Assembly: GCF_005239225.2 (NCBI RefSeq)
Contig: NC_133297.1
Location: 13,752,147-13,816,146, forward strand
Reading direction: 5' to 3'
Source of the DNA: Populus alba
Lineage: Eukaryota > Streptophyta > Magnoliopsida > Malpighiales > Salicaceae
Length of the DNA stretch: 64,000 nucleotides
The number at the start of each line of letters is the position of its first letter. Position 1 is the stretch's first letter. Shown here one piece after another: positions 1 to 12,520 of this stretch. Below the pieces are notes generated by a model. That model saw nothing but the letters and a program-made list of their open reading frames with translations. It did no database searches and had not been told where the DNA came from. A program made the translations under genes and the position numbers.

Positions 1-1197
1 TCAGCTGCATTCACATACGTGGACGTGTATTCTGTGAAATATTCTTTATTCAGTGAGCCCAAGAAATATGGTAAGTTCTGTTAATGGTAGGAGAAAATAT
101 AAAATTATATTTTAAAATTTTATTTAATAGATTAAGTTATTAGGTTAAGATGATTTTTTAATATGGTATCAGAACCTTAATAACGAAGCGGTCATGAGTT
201 CGAATCTCACTATTCTTATTTATTTGATAAAAATTAAATACAAGATAATATGAGTCTGTGCAAGTTTCAAGTTCAAAGAACTTTCACTTAAAGGAGTATA
301 TTAAAAAATAATATAAATCATATTTTGAAACTTCACCTAATAGTTTAAGTTATTGGGTTAAGATGCTAAGACATGATTTACCTAACAACTTAAACTATTG
401 AGTTGAGATGGTTCTTTTAGATAGATAATTAATAATTAATTACATGTTAAATACAATAATCTTTTCAAGTATTGTAAAATTAAATTTATTTATATTAGAT
501 AATAAAGGATATTTTCAAAAACCCACTCCAAGTTTAAGAAAATATTGTAGAAAATTGTGTTGGCACCTTAAATGCTTTAATATTTTAAATATAAGAAAGA
601 TTTTAAAATATTAATGACATTAAGTTGAGAAAGGAATTTTTATATAAACTTCTAGACAGTTTCCATGATTTCACAACACCTCACAGTTTGTTTAATTTGT
701 AATAATTTTAAACTTCTAGACAGTTTCCATGATTTCACAACACCTCACAGTTTGTTTAATTTGTAATAATTTACCCACAGCACTAAAGCAATTGGTTTTA
801 ACTTGAAAAGGACACGAAAGTAACAAAAACAATAGATAAATCAGAAAACATGGCAAAGATTTAGTTTTTGTGGTTTTTTTTATTACAAATTGATCTTGTT
901 TTCCGTGACAAATGGTGTATAGGATTTGAGCTTCCACTTATAACCTGCTGTGGCTATGGAGGCAAGTACAACTACAGTGATGCTGCAATATGTGGAGACA
1001 CAATTACAGTAAATAATACCAAAATGGTTGTCGGTTCATGTGACAACCCCTCTGTTCGAGTAGATTGGGACGGATCCCACTTTACCGAGGCTGCTAACAA
1101 GTTTGTTTTCGATCGAATTTCGACAGGAGCCTTTTCCGATCCGCCAATTCCCTTAAACATGGCATGCCACAGGAATGCATATTCAATATCATTCTAA
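1..1197 (+). CDS. GDSL esterase/lipase, C-terminal two exons (5' partial)
   Basis: Exons <1..70 and 923..1197, joined through a GT-AG intron that splits a Gly codon. The first exon reads AAFTYVDVYSVKYSLFSEPK and the second continues with ITCCGYGGKYNY and a DWDGSHFTEAAN block. This is the C-terminal signature of plant SGNH/GDSL lipases: the Asp and His of DGSH are the second and third catalytic residues (block V). The catalytic Ser (GDS block) and signal peptide lie before the window. Such proteins are usually secreted hydrolases of acyl or acetyl esters; the closest subgroup by eye is the one annotated as alpha-fucosidase-like or acetylajmalan-esterase-like, and the substrate is unknown. The ATG at 868 is not a start: it lies in the intron. 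An AATAAA at 1389-1394 could serve as poly(A) signal. The stop is at 1195-1197. Confidence 0.88.
88..425 (+). mobile_element. TRIM-like miniature LTR retroelement in the GDSL intron
   Basis: A short segment (about 90-163) resembles a second one (about 296-372); both contain AATATAAA-T-ATTTTAAA/GAAA followed by TTAAGTTATTRGGTTAAGATG. Directly after the first is TGGTATCAGAAC at 164-175, very close to the usual primer-binding site for initiator tRNA-Met (TGGTATCAGAGC). Just before the second is a purine-rich stretch (about 285-296) that could be a polypurine tract. With no coding region between, this is the layout of a terminal-repeat retrotransposon in miniature. A third partial repeat of the terminal motif follows at about 378-420. 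The ends are eroded, so borders are approximate. Confidence 0.6.
645..772. repeat. Perfect 64-bp tandem duplication in the GDSL intron
   Basis: Bases 645-708 and 709-772 are identical, head to tail, about 150 bp before the acceptor at 921-922. The unit begins TAAACTTCTAGACAGTTTCC. No divergence is seen, so the duplication is recent or the assembly introduced it. Confidence 0.9.
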
Positions 1198-1805
1198 AAT
1201 GTATAAATCGCAACAGAATATATGCCTCCCTCTCGATCCATTCCTTGGATCTTGAGGGTGGACAAAAAACTGTTGATCTCATATATCATCTCCCCTCGGG
1301 AGAGAAAAAACATGGAATAATTACAATAACTCCTCCCCTACTTTTCAATATATATGGAATCTATGTAACATATATATTCTGTATTTTTAATAAAGCTCGA
1401 CAGAAAAATCTATATATGTCGGCATAATATTTGGAAATTAACCTTGGCTTCACTCATTATCTATACCTAGAATTAAAAGTCTAGAAATAATGGAAAGGTC
1501 TGCATCACTGTCGAGTGCTGAGTACAATACAAGTCTTAAAGATCCCCCTTCTAGTCCTCGAAAGCTAGCTATTTTCGCTTTCAACATGATGTTTCCGAGC
1601 ACTAGCATATCTGTAATCAGTTTCTCTTCTTTTTGTATGGTTTTCGTGACTTAAGTTGCCATTATGAGCCCAATATTTGCTTTGGAAAATTGTCAATCAT
1701 TTCCCAGCAATCTTTGACTTCGGTGACTCAAATTCGGATACTAGCCGATTGGCTGCTTCCTTCATTCAGCCAAACTTTCTTGTGGAGAGACTTTTCAAAG
1801 AATTA

Positions 1806-2090
1806 TCTAAATTTAATAATTTAAAATGTTAGGTGAGGTTTTAGAATATGATTTATATTATTTTTTAACATATTTCTTCAAGTAAAAGCTTTTTGGGTTT
1901 GAAATTTATACAAACTTACATTACCTTATACTTAAATTTATCAAATAAATAAAGATAGTGAAATTCGAATTCGCGACCATTAGGTCATCAAGACTCTGAT
2001 ATTATATCAAAAAATTATTTCAGTTTAATAGCTTAAGTTATTAAATAAAATTTGAGGATATAATTTATATTATTTTTTAATAAGATTTAC
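1806..2090 (-). mobile_element. Second TRIM-like element, inverted relative to the first
   Basis: The reverse complement of this stretch matches the element at 88-425: terminal motif with TTATATTATTTTTTAA on the plus strand at about 1852-1867 and again about 2061-2080, the tRNA-like word GAATTCGAAT and the primer-site relic GACTCTGATATTA at 1992-2004 (complement of a decayed TGGTATCAGAGTC). It is more diverged than the first copy. The two copies flank the last GDSL exon in opposite orientations. Confidence 0.55.
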
Positions 2091-5000
2091 ATTCACATGC
2101 GAGAATGGAGATACTCTGATGAAGGCTGATTGTAGATAGATTTCATTGTTGAGATTGTTAGAAAATATTTTTATACGGAAAAAAAGAAAAGACAGTTTGA
2201 ACTGAGTACCAAACTGTTCCTTCATATAATTATAATTGAGACGAGCGCAAACGATCAGGTTTTAACAGTATTTCACAAGTGGGGGCATAATCATTTTATT
2301 GTAATCTGTAATAAAAATCATTTTCTTTTTGAAATATAGTTAAATGTCTGTGATCTTTAATTATTAACACATTGAGCCCATATTGTGTTGTATCAGCAAA
2401 GAATTTTAATCTCCCGTATAATCTAAGTGCTTATCTTAACTCTCACGGGGGCAGGCAACTCCACGAGCAAATTTTGCAATAGCAGGGTTTACATTAACAA
2501 AAACCTAAAACTAGAAGGGAAATTACTTTAGCTCTAAGAACACATCACTATTTATTGAAATGAATAGTGATGAATCAATTTTTTTATTTTTAAATATATT
2601 CTTAAATTAAATTAAATGAGTTTGTCGAATATATCAAACTCAAGGTATATACTTAAACTTAAAAATCAGTCAAATCCAAAATATCTGGACATGACAGCAA
2701 GGGCAAAGGCATGTATGGGCTCGGGTGGGCTCTAGTCCAGGTCAAGATTTTATCAATATTTTTTGATTAGTTTTATGTAAAGAAAATTTGTAATTCTCAA
2801 TTAAGTTATAAAACAATTCTGAAAATTTACATGGGGCCTTTTAATATGATACTTTAGCTTGGGTTAAAATTTCAAAAGTTTTGGAGAAATTCAGAAATTT
2901 GATAAAAAAAAATCACAATTTAACCAATTTTACGTTATTAGATGTGATTTTCAATCCGACCATCAGATTGAGCTGAAATTTTACGAGAGATCTTAAAATA
3001 TATTGAATAAAATTTGGTTAAAATTTTGGGATGAACAGAATTTGGTAGTGCTAACAAAAAAAAAACGTCAAATAAAAGCAAAACGACTCATTAAGGGTAA
3101 AATGGTTATTTGCTATTAAAAAATAAAACAAATCAGTTCTTCCTTTCTTTTATATGTTGCCGACTAGGCAGAAATGGAATAGAAAAATAAAGAAAAGAAA
3201 ATGTGAGAGAGAAAGAGAGAAAAGTAAGGGAAAAACATTAAAAAAAAAACCAAGGAAAAAAATAAAAAAAGTGAGAATAACCTTGTAAATTTATAAAATC
3301 CAACTTATAAAATACTAATATAAGAAAGAATCAAGTGAAGGAAAGAGGAATTGAGAGAGGAAGAAAATTAATTACTTTGTTTTTTCAGTTGACATGAAAT
3401 TGTATTTTATTCTGGTTAAGGAGTTGTTACAATATCGATTCATATTCAATTATAGATGAATTATATTCCACAAAATATGGAATAATGTAACTTTAATAGT
3501 GAGTTTATTTTTAATTTCACTTTAATTTTAAAATACTTTTAAATTTATTTTTTAATATTTTTGGTAATGTATTTGAATTAAAAATTTATTGTTAATTTTA
3601 AAAATTTTAAAAATTTATTTTTGGTAGTATATATGATTATAGATGAATTTATTTTTTAATATTTTTGGTTTTTACAACATCATTCAATGTTTTTGGATTA
3701 ACAGGTGATATATACTTCCTAACATCCATTGCTATCAAGCTAGCTCAACGAGGCATAAGGAAAAATTCCAAGCACTCAGAAAGTTTGGTGTGGAGAAAAG
3801 GGAAGTGATGATGATAAGAAAGAAAAAGAAGAAACAAATGGGAAAGTTTTTTCTTTTCCAAAAACAGATCGTAAGGAAAATGGGCTGAATAGTCCAAAAC
3901 ATACTAGAGTTCATCATATGCCAGCACAGCGGGATGGGTTGTGTTTCCATTCATTCGAAACATAATCAAGCAAGTTCTTATCCGTGTTGCTGTTTGTCCA
4001 AGTCATTGTCTCTTCCATGGTGGCCACATGGAAGTGCTTTCACTATTTCAGTGCCTTTGATTATCTGTCTCTACTCTTTACTAAGAAAATAAGGTGAAAT
4101 GTATCCATGTAGCAAAAGACCTGTAAATAATGCATGAGGACTTTTCTCATCACATCACGGACCGACCATAAATAAAGATCGATCTTTTCCTTTGCAAAAC
4201 TTTTTCTAGAATATTTTATCAACAAAGCATAACCTTCTTGATGAGATGCAAGCATAATGTTAGTTAATTTAATTATAAGTGTCAATTCGCTAGCTGGCTT
4301 ATTCCTAATTTTAACTGCAATATCCAACCAACCGATCGATCGAGTGGAGAAGATGACTTGAGAATAAGCCCAGGAGATGACTACAGTACTCAAAGGAGAA
4401 TATCAGAATGTATGGGATTAATCCCCTTGTGAAATCTGAAATGCCATGAAGAGGAAACGGAGGAAGCAAGAAGAATCGGTAAAAAAGAAAGCAACATAAT
4501 TTAAAAATATTTTGGATATTATGTCGACAGAAGTTTCAGCTCCCTTTAGTCTCTATGAGCTGCGACAAAACAATGTGAAAGTGGGAAAAGTTGTTTGACT
4601 TAAGCTGCACAGAAAGCCCTTTATCTTGGATAGTAAAGAAACTAAAGCTGTTGCCCTTTATTTTTCTGGCCAGCGTTCTTGAATTTTGGTGAGTGAAAGA
4701 GTCAATTAAGGAGTCCTTATGGCAATTAACTCGAATACTGATCTTTTGCTTCTATGCTTATGCCATTGTATACGTGAGTGGGTGTCATGTATGACCAAGA
4801 ATATTAATTCAAGATTGTGTGTGTTTATTGCATAAACTTTGATTAAGTGTAACTCAATCTATTTATGTTCTTGGAAAGAAATTGGTTGGAGGTGCCATAA
4901 TACAGTGCCGTGGGAACAAAGGAATTTAGGTCCAGTCATATATTTTCCTACGCAACTAATGGATCCACATGCCATCCTCTTCTGTCGTGTTGTTGCTGGA

Positions 5001-5560
5001 GTTGGGTGAGCACTAATGCCTTGTCATTTTCGCCAACTCCATGGAGGCTTTTCTCGCGGTCCTATGAAGGAATGGTCCTATTAATGGAGTTGAAACTGGG
5101 ACGTGACATGCCCTAGCGAAGGGCCCCTCATGAACACACCAAGCCTCGTGGCCTCTTTGCCCATGCAAAATGAAGAGCTTAATTTCTGAATTCATGAAAC
5201 ATAAAATAAACATAAGAGAACTTGATACACAGCTCTTTACAATCTCATTGATTAGGTGCTCTTTTAGGAAGGAATTACACGAACGAAGGATCAAAGTGTT
5301 AGCACTATCCTCCATCGAGGCCCTTGAATGGCCCCATGTTTCCCCTCTGTGTGCGCACCTAACGTGAGGTCAACTAGTTTTAGCGTGGGAAAAGAATTTA
5401 CAAATATCTCTCTCGATCTATTAGGTGTGTTCAATATCATCAACGCAAATCGGGAAGCAAAAGCACATTGCACCGAATCTCTTACAGCCTGTACTGTTTA
5501 TAAACATGGAAAAAATAAAGAACCCCGCGAATCTCAAAGCCAAGCACTTTTTTAAACACT
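2091..5560. other. AT-rich intergenic region, no supported gene
   Basis: Dominated by A/T runs. About 2690-3060 contains text such as ATTTTCAATCCGACCATCAG that looks like a decayed retroelement internal region, but no coding sequence survives. The open frames at 3735-3950, 4061-4393, 4910-5116 and 5013-5315 show no family resemblance, codon bias or splice context that I recognise. No RNA gene seen. Confidence 0.5.
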
Positions 5561-5683
5561 TGATGGAGCTATTTTGACTCTACCATCTCAATAATATAGA
5601 ACTTTACAGTCCAGAATGAACCTCAGCCCACAAAGAGGACGGTGTGGTGGAAAAGGCAGCTGTCCCTTTCTATAGCGTTCTCT

Positions 5684-7237
5684 TTATTCTTTGGTTCTCC
5701 TCTTTGTCAGGGTCCTTATCCAGCCCCTCCTCACCTTGACTCCCTCCACCTCGGTGCTCACATGGCACATATGTCCTTTGCTGGATGATCTCTTCCTTCT
5801 GATTAGCTGGAACATATGGCCAATCCTCTTTCGCCACCTTAGTGAGGCATGCGGTTTTGCATGCTCTATCACAGTCATGGCCTCCGTGGTGTCTTTGCCT
5901 TGTTTGGCTTCCTCGTTGAGATTTTGATTCCATGGCTTGCTGCAAGGCTCGATAGAGACCTTAGAAACTGTGCCTTTTTCCCACAAGGCAGCACCACTGT
6001 CTTCAAACTTAATCGATATAAAGGAGTCTGCAAAAGCTTATTAAAATTCAAAGTGAGACGGGGAGTTCCAAAGAGAAAAAGGATCAAAAGCTAAGAAAAA
6101 AGTAGCATATATATTCTGTATACAATCTGTTTGGAAGCATAATGTTACATTTTAACTGCATCGGTAATATATAAATACAAATAAATGGAGACTCATGCGC
6201 TATATGTATTAACCATACATATATAACACGCTAAGGACATTTGAGCTTAGGCCCCCGCTCCTAATTTATTTATTAAAAAAAAAGAGAGAGCTATAAGGAC
6301 ATGATTATTTGCAGGAAATGATATCCAAAGGGGTCCCTCGTTAGATTTTGTTTGCATGATCTACATGAGTGCCGAATATTAACATGATATATGTAATTAA
6401 TCAAAGGTAAACGCAGCTGCTAAATTATGCACTAATGAAATTATATATCCATAATTGTATATCTATGATTGAATTTTCATTGTTCAAAATTCATCTTTTC
6501 ATTGATCCAATGATGTGGGCTAGCTAGTTTCCACAGCGCGCGCGCACAGGCTCACGAATCACAAGCTCTTTCCATTAATTTTCAACTTTACAGTGGTGAT
6601 GTTAATTTGGGATAAATGTAAGACGTAGCAGAATGATTAGAACATAATGAAACAAATAATAATGATAATTAACAAGATTCTAAATCTCATCAGCCAATCT
6701 GTCAAGCGAGGATATTATATGTACGCTTTGACCATACATTTGTCACTACACAGACAATAATTTTGCTTATACGTACAGACAAACAAATAAGCAATGCTTT
6801 AGTTTCCCTTGTGTTGGTGGGAATCGAGAACATCAAGGAACTGGGACTCTTATAACCACAGTACAAGCAATCACAATGCCACGCAACAGCAGCAGCAGCA
6901 ACAGAAAACATTAGCAGCAAACAACAACAATAGGAACAGCAAAAATACCTTCTTGACTGGTGGAGGCAGCGTCTTGGTCAGAGTTATCAGCCTTCCAGTG
7001 CCGAAATTCAAACCGATTTAGCAAATAACCAAAAGCAAAAATCTTTGTAAGGTTGATGGGTGGCTTCCTGTGTGCTGTACCTTCATTCCTACGAGTTTCT
7101 CTCGCTGCAGAAAGGCTACCTTGCTTCGTTGCCAATATGAGGAGCCTCTCATTCAAGCATAATGGACAAATCCCAACAAAAACCTCTTTGGGATGGAAAT
7201 AACAGTATGAATTATCTTCTGATCTACAGGCATTCAT
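5684..7237 (-). CDS. 210-aa protein of unknown function, Cys/His N-terminus and basic C-terminus
   Basis: Coding exons 6949..7237 and 5684..6027 on the minus strand, GT-AG intron splitting an Asp codon; 633 bp, 210 aa. The start is the ATG at 7235-7237 (MNACRSED). A nearby C12-x2-H15-P ... C24-x2-C27 pattern (CYFHP then GICPLCLNERL) looks like a small metal-binding knuckle, reminiscent of the N-terminus of OCTOPUS/DUF740-type plant proteins, but shorter. The middle has LLNRFEFRHWK. Exon 2 opens with DSFISIKFED and ends in a strongly basic segment (RWRKRIGHMFQLIRRKR ... WIRTLTKRR), compatible with membrane or nucleic-acid association. I recognise the exon-2 wording from uncharacterised plant proteins but know no function. 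The alternative ATG 13 codons upstream in the same frame is less likely because the conserved text begins at 7237. Confidence 0.85.
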
Positions 7238-7307
7238 GGTACGGTGATCAAGAGAATGTAGAGGAAGACAGAGCAAGAGAACAAAATACTGTGGACTTAC
7301 AGAGGGG

Positions 7308-7327
7308 GAGAGAGAGAGAGAGAGAGG
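7308..7327. repeat. (GA)n / (CT)n microsatellite in the presumed 5' UTR
   Basis: An uninterrupted GA run on the plus strand, read as CT on the coding strand of the gene that starts at 7237. CT-rich 5' leaders are common in plants and may influence transcription. Confidence 0.75.
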
Positions 7328-7356
7328 CTGTAGTAGAATGTTTTGTTTGAGTGCTG

Positions 7357-7367
7357 TGTATATATGT
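7357..7367 (-). promoter_or_regulatory. Possible TATA box for the 210-aa protein gene
   Basis: TATATAT at 7359-7365 lies about 120 bp upstream of the start codon at 7237, followed downstream by the CT-rich leader. Position and context fit a core promoter; no transcript start is known. Confidence 0.35.
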
Positions 7368-7399
7368 ATGGTGGAGTGAAATTTAAATTAATTTGTAGA

Positions 7400-10300
7400 G
7401 GGCTTTATCATGTATTAATTTTTAAAGAAAGAATCCATTCACAAGAAAGACTATAGTACTAGTGAAGACGGTCCACCAAGAAATATCACTATCGGCTAAG
7501 TTTGAAAAATATAACAAAAGGAGAAGTGGTCTTTGGGATCTCAATGTTTTAGGGACATTCTTGTACACTAGGTAAACTTTATATTTTTTTTTTATGGCCC
7601 ATGGTTAAGATTTACATCGTCGAGGCCATGGTGATGGCAATCCTTTTCCCTTTTAGATAAAAACAAGATTCGCCTAAGAATTGGGTTTTTCTCCTCGGAA
7701 CTCGCCTTCCTTGCCTTGCATCTTTTCACTTTTTTCAACTTTTCTAAAGCATCTTTATCCATAATATTAAGAGTAAAATTAAGTCATTCTTCCCGGGATA
7801 AAATGTTTAGTCCTGAGGTGATTAGCAAGTAATTAACTAATAACCCAGGGCCCTCAGCTTTTTCAATCTTCCACGAAAGAAAACGTCCATTTGACGATGG
7901 TGGCTAGTCATTTTTCCCAGATAGACCAGGTCTCGCTCTCGAAGGAGATATTGGATTGTGGAATGGGTCTGTGGGAGAAGGCTGAGTCAAGATTTGCAGC
8001 TCGCGTTTGATTTTGGAACTGCAAAAAGGTGGTGGAAGTAGGGCACTCGAATTGAGGTCAGTTGCTTTGATTAAAATACTACATCTAGTTTCTTAGAACT
8101 TGTCCACTCTGGAACTTTTCTTCTTTCTTTTGTTTTTTTTCCCTTAGTCGCCGGACCCTTGGGATTCCAACGATGATTTTATGAACCAAAGCATGTGGGT
8201 TAGAGCGTGGAACCCGTCAGAGTTTTGTGGCATGAATCTTGCAAAAGTGAACTTTTCAAATTGTATTAATTTGTTTTCATGCTAATTTATATAGTTTTCG
8301 ACTACAGGTAAAAAGATCAAACCACCTTCAATACATTTCTTAACGCCAAACAATCATTGGAGGCGGTTACAGTTTTCCTCGAGATGCATATTTTATAATT
8401 CCTCCGAATTTGCAAGTAATTAAGTTACCTCGTGGTAGTGTCTTTGTTTTTCCTCGTCTTTTTTTGTTTTTTTTTTTTGTTCTTTCTCTTGTCCGTTGCT
8501 CTCCACAAAAGGTTGCCACTCATCTGTAGAGTAGTGGACTTGTAAATGCATTGCAATCTCTCGTGGGCACATCATTTGTTGTATTCCTATGGCGGTACAG
8601 GGATAGAAGGAATCTAATAAATGTTAACAAGAAAAGGAAGAAGATGAGTGCCCAACAAAAAATCGTAAAAGTCTCGAAAAGTGATGGAAGCAAGGAAGCT
8701 AATGGTCACATGGGGAGAAGGAGGGCTGTTTCCGTTTTGGTGGCCTTCAAGTCAAGTTCCCATCATGGGCCAAAGTTTGGATGCAGGATTGTGGGTCTCC
8801 TCTTGCCACCCCTGCTGCTGGGGTGTTTGGCTCGGAGGATCGGTAGTTTTTTTTTTTAATATATAAAAAATATGTATTTTTTATTTTTATAAGATATAAT
8901 TTGTAGTTTAAAAAAGTTAAATTTAACAAAAAAAACCAATCACACCTCCACACGTAATTCTCTCATTGACTCTTACTGCAAATTATAACCTTCTTCTCCC
9001 ACCAAAAATTTCCCACAGCTTTAAAGGTCTCTAGCTGCCTCGTCCACCTCTTCTTTTTCATTGTTTCCTCTTCGTTATCTTGATTAACTCCTTGTGGCCC
9101 CCTCATGCCTGCTGGTTAACGATGGCTTCAAAAGACAAATTAAATACTTTAGGAATTTAGGTTGCTGACTCTGCTCGCTCTTAGGGGTTCGTTCGACCGA
9201 AATCAAAGCATGTTGATTATTTACGCTAAATTAATGTCAACATCTTTGAACATTCAAGGTCTCCCTTCTAATCCATGTCACAATATTTTTTTTACCTTCT
9301 TTTTTTTTTCACCGACATAAAAAATAGAGAAAATAGAAAATACAGAGAGCAAATAATAGACACGCGAGTTTAAACCCTTTTCCAAAACAACATAAAAAGA
9401 CTAGGAGAGAATAAAATAGAAAGATAAGAGCAGGAGGATGACAAATATGAAGAGATGAATAAGTAAACAGAGAGGAAGCTATCAATAGATAAAGGGAATC
9501 GACATATAAGAATCCAGAGAGAAACTAAAGAAAAAATTCACCATATTTTTTCCAGCAACCCTCTCATCCAGTCACTTCGTTCGCCTTTTCTCCTCCTCCT
9601 CCTCCAGCAAAAAAAACCCTATTCCCACCATTAAATCCGGCCAAACCTGCCCCTACAAAACCACCAAGTCCAGCCAAAAAACACCCTAGAAAAAAATCAG
9701 ATATAATTAAGGAATAAACCCATTGGTAATATGATTCTTAAACAGGTTCTGTTTCTTGGAAGTTGAAAAATTCAAAATGTTTTCAGTATATACATGTGTG
9801 TGTGAATTTAAACACGTGAGTTAAATGATGTCTTTGTCAATATTTATTTTATTAAATTATGTCATACAATAAATTATTATTTTATTAGCCAGGTCACTTT
9901 CATAATAATAACATTTACTTATTTTAAATATATATACCATGTAAAGGTTGTTTTAGCTTTTATTTATAAATATATTTTTTTCATTAATGTATTCAAATGC
10001 TTGTTAAGAATTTTTCATGTGAGAATACATTATCTTATCATTACAAGTGAATACAGATTGAGTCAAAATTATCCTACTTAACCTATTAAATATAAGTGAA
10101 GGCTTTTGAGCTTATTTTAGATATAATTTACCGGTGTCGTCCTCACTGTTCCAACACCAGTATTACAAAAATAAGGATAGGGTAAAGATTTCAAATCATT
10201 ACCTTAGATTTTGTAGTTTTTTTTACCATAAATCAGTCTAGATAAATTCTTAAAAAGAAACATAATAAATATTTTTTTATCATTAAAATTAAGTATGATG

Positions 10301-10480
10301 CAACTTACTAAGATATATAAAATGATTGTTATATTTCATATGATATAATTAGTTTTTTATTAAAAAAAAACATATGAAAATTAATAGGATTTTTAATTTT
10401 ACCCTCTTAACTCCTACTTAGCTCACCAAAACATCTTCCGCCACGTTCTTATCTCTAACTCGTCCACACCTCTCCCCTAA
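7400..10480. other. Intergenic region, no supported gene
   Basis: Mixed sequence with several T-runs. The frames at 8551-8859 and 8681-8866 show no similarity to anything I recognise. The word TTCCCACAGCTTTAAAGG near 9010 only partly resembles miR396 and lacks a hairpin partner. Purine-rich stretches at 9310-9540 look non-coding. Confidence 0.5.
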
Positions 10481-10482
10481 TA

Positions 10483-10484
<2 letters not shown>

Positions 10485-10548
<64 letters not shown>
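10485..10548. repeat. (AT)32 microsatellite
   Basis: A 64-bp uninterrupted AT dinucleotide run. It creates a spurious minus-strand frame of alternating Ile and Tyr. Likely highly polymorphic. Confidence 0.97.
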
Positions 10549-10552
<4 letters not shown>

Positions 10553-10829
10553 ACGAAATAATTTGGCATCCATACAACGCTGTCTTGTTAAAGAAACACA
10601 GTTCTATTGGACACGTGAGGCCACGATTAAATACCAATCCAACATAAACGGCAGCCCTGTACGAAGGGAGTGGTAAGAAATAATTAAGAATATTAATTCA
10701 CGTGGGGGCTTTGTTTCTCTCCTCTTCACATTTTTGTGACAGAACAGAATTCGGACCACAACTAGTACTGTTTCTCCGACGGAGCTGCACTTCGACGTTA
10801 CAGTGTGTATATAGATGATTATATCTGAT

Positions 10830-10980
10830 TTTTTTTGATTTTTTAATAATATTTTTTAGATTTTTTGATGTATTAATATTAAAAATAATTTTAAAAAATA
10901 AAAAATATTATTTTAATATATTTTTAAATAAAAAATACTTTAAAAAATAATATTATTACATTCCCAAACATATTAGATTG
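10830..10980. mobile_element. AT-rich MITE-like fragment
   Basis: Contains TTTTTTGATGTATTAATATT, then AAAAATAATTTTAAAAAATA and the terminal phrase ACATTCCCAAACATATTAGA. The same words in the same order occur at 38863-39080 (ACTCCCAAACATATATAATC) and, weaker, at 27085-27300 and 61190-61330. This identifies a dispersed non-autonomous element; only its 3' half is evident here. Confidence 0.55.
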
Positions 10981-10999
10981 TGTTTACAACGGGTGGCTG

Positions 11000-12520
11000 C
11001 AGCTTGTTGGCTTGCTCTATCCTGTTTCTTCCTTTCTCTTAGCGCAACGAAAATCCGAATCATTGCAAATCTTTATTTTTCTTCAAGAATAGTCCAACAA
11101 ACTCTAGAGAAAATAGCAGGCTTCAGTTAAAATTATTCCATCCCGTCAGTTTGTGAACGCACAGTACCATGATAAACCCGGTTCATGTAATAATCATATC
11201 ATAATCATTAATATAATTTATTTATACAGTAAGACTATAGCATTTTTTAATACATTAGAGCCCGTTTGTTATACATAACTATAGTTAAATTGCTAAATAA
11301 TTGATTATACATAAGTAATTGAATAACTAAAATTATATCATCCCTGCAAGGCTGCAACGCAGGGCATTGATTAGTATTATAGAAAAACAGACGCAAAAGC
11401 GTGTAACAAATGACGCTTACGAGTAAAATAGGTGTTGTTATACGTGTCTTGATCTTTTAAGGGTGCTCATTTAATTGTGATTTTTGAAGATCTTGAATTA
11501 TTTACTTTTATTTTAATAATTATTAAGGTTTTGACAATTATCATAAAGATTCACCTAGCATTTTGAACTGTTTCTGTTTATGATTTTTTTTATTTCTATT
11601 TTTAAAAAATTAATTTTAATTTTAATTTTAATTTTATTTTTATTTTATTTTTATTTAGATTAATATCCTTCTCTATTATATGTTATTTAGAAAGCCTATT
11701 TGAAATTATAATTATTTTTTAATTATATATTTAATTTTTTAGAAGGTTTTTCTGAGTAATCTATATTTTTAAAAATTTTTGTATAGATGAACTTTTGAAA
11801 AAAAAAAATTATTTTCAAATAATATTTCTAATATGTAAGCTCTATATTTTTTTTATTCAATCAATTTAATGTGTATATCTATTTTTATTATCGTAAATTA
11901 AAAAAATTATTTTAATTAAAAAATTTAGCAAACACAACCATGTAAATATCATATCTTACAAAATTAAATATTTTTATTTATACACATCTCTTAATTTTTT
12001 TAATTTTTACTTTTAATCATTGTTATAATTTTTTATGGTTTTTTTTTTTTTTTTTACTTAGTAACACACATGATTGCATGTATAAAGTTTTTTATTTTCG
12101 CTTAAAATTTTTTTAAATACAAAAACATGTTAAAAAAAATCTATATAATTTTTTTGTTGAGAAAAAAAAAAATCTAACACATGGTAAAAGGCAGGTTAAA
12201 TATCTAGCTTTTGTCCTATAATCCGTGCTGCCCTTCAGGATTTTTCTCTACTCTTTTCCTTTCCGGCATATCCTTGGAGACAACATCTTATAAGGTTTTT
12301 AATAATTTATGTAAATTTTAGGCAGCATAGCATTGTATTCAGTCTTCGGTCAGCTGTTTAAAAATCAAGCAAGACAGTGGTTCAGTTTTGGTGAAAGAAA
12401 TAGGGAGCAGCAACCCGCTCAAATTGAGTATCCTCATGGAGCTCAATCATTTGAGACTCTAAGCTCACCGCTTTTGTCTTTACCAAAAAGAAATAAAGGT
12501 AAATATATAAGAAAATCAAG
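11000..12520. other. AT-rich spacer downstream of the LACS9-type gene
   Basis: Long A/T runs, no gene supported. TTTATT at 12529-12534, read as AATAAA on the minus strand, lies about 125 bp past the LACS stop codon and may be its poly(A) signal. The plus-strand frame at 12333-12551 has no recognisable product. Confidence 0.5.

Noticed and set aside
868..922. ATG at 868 as the start of a 109-aa protein
   Set aside because: The region before 923 is intron with a clear AG acceptor at 921-922; the true reading frame continues from the exon ending at 70.
4061..4393. 110-aa minus-strand open frame
   Set aside because: No family resemblance, no splice or promoter context, and stop-free stretches of this size occur by chance.
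8551..8859. 102-aa plus-strand open frame
   Set aside because: Unrecognisable product, low-complexity leucine-rich end next to a T-run; no supporting signals.
9005..9030. miR396-like word TTCCCACAGCTTTAAAGG
   Set aside because: Only a partial match and no complementary arm nearby.
10455..10637. 60-aa frame of alternating Ile/Tyr
   Set aside because: Translation of the AT microsatellite.
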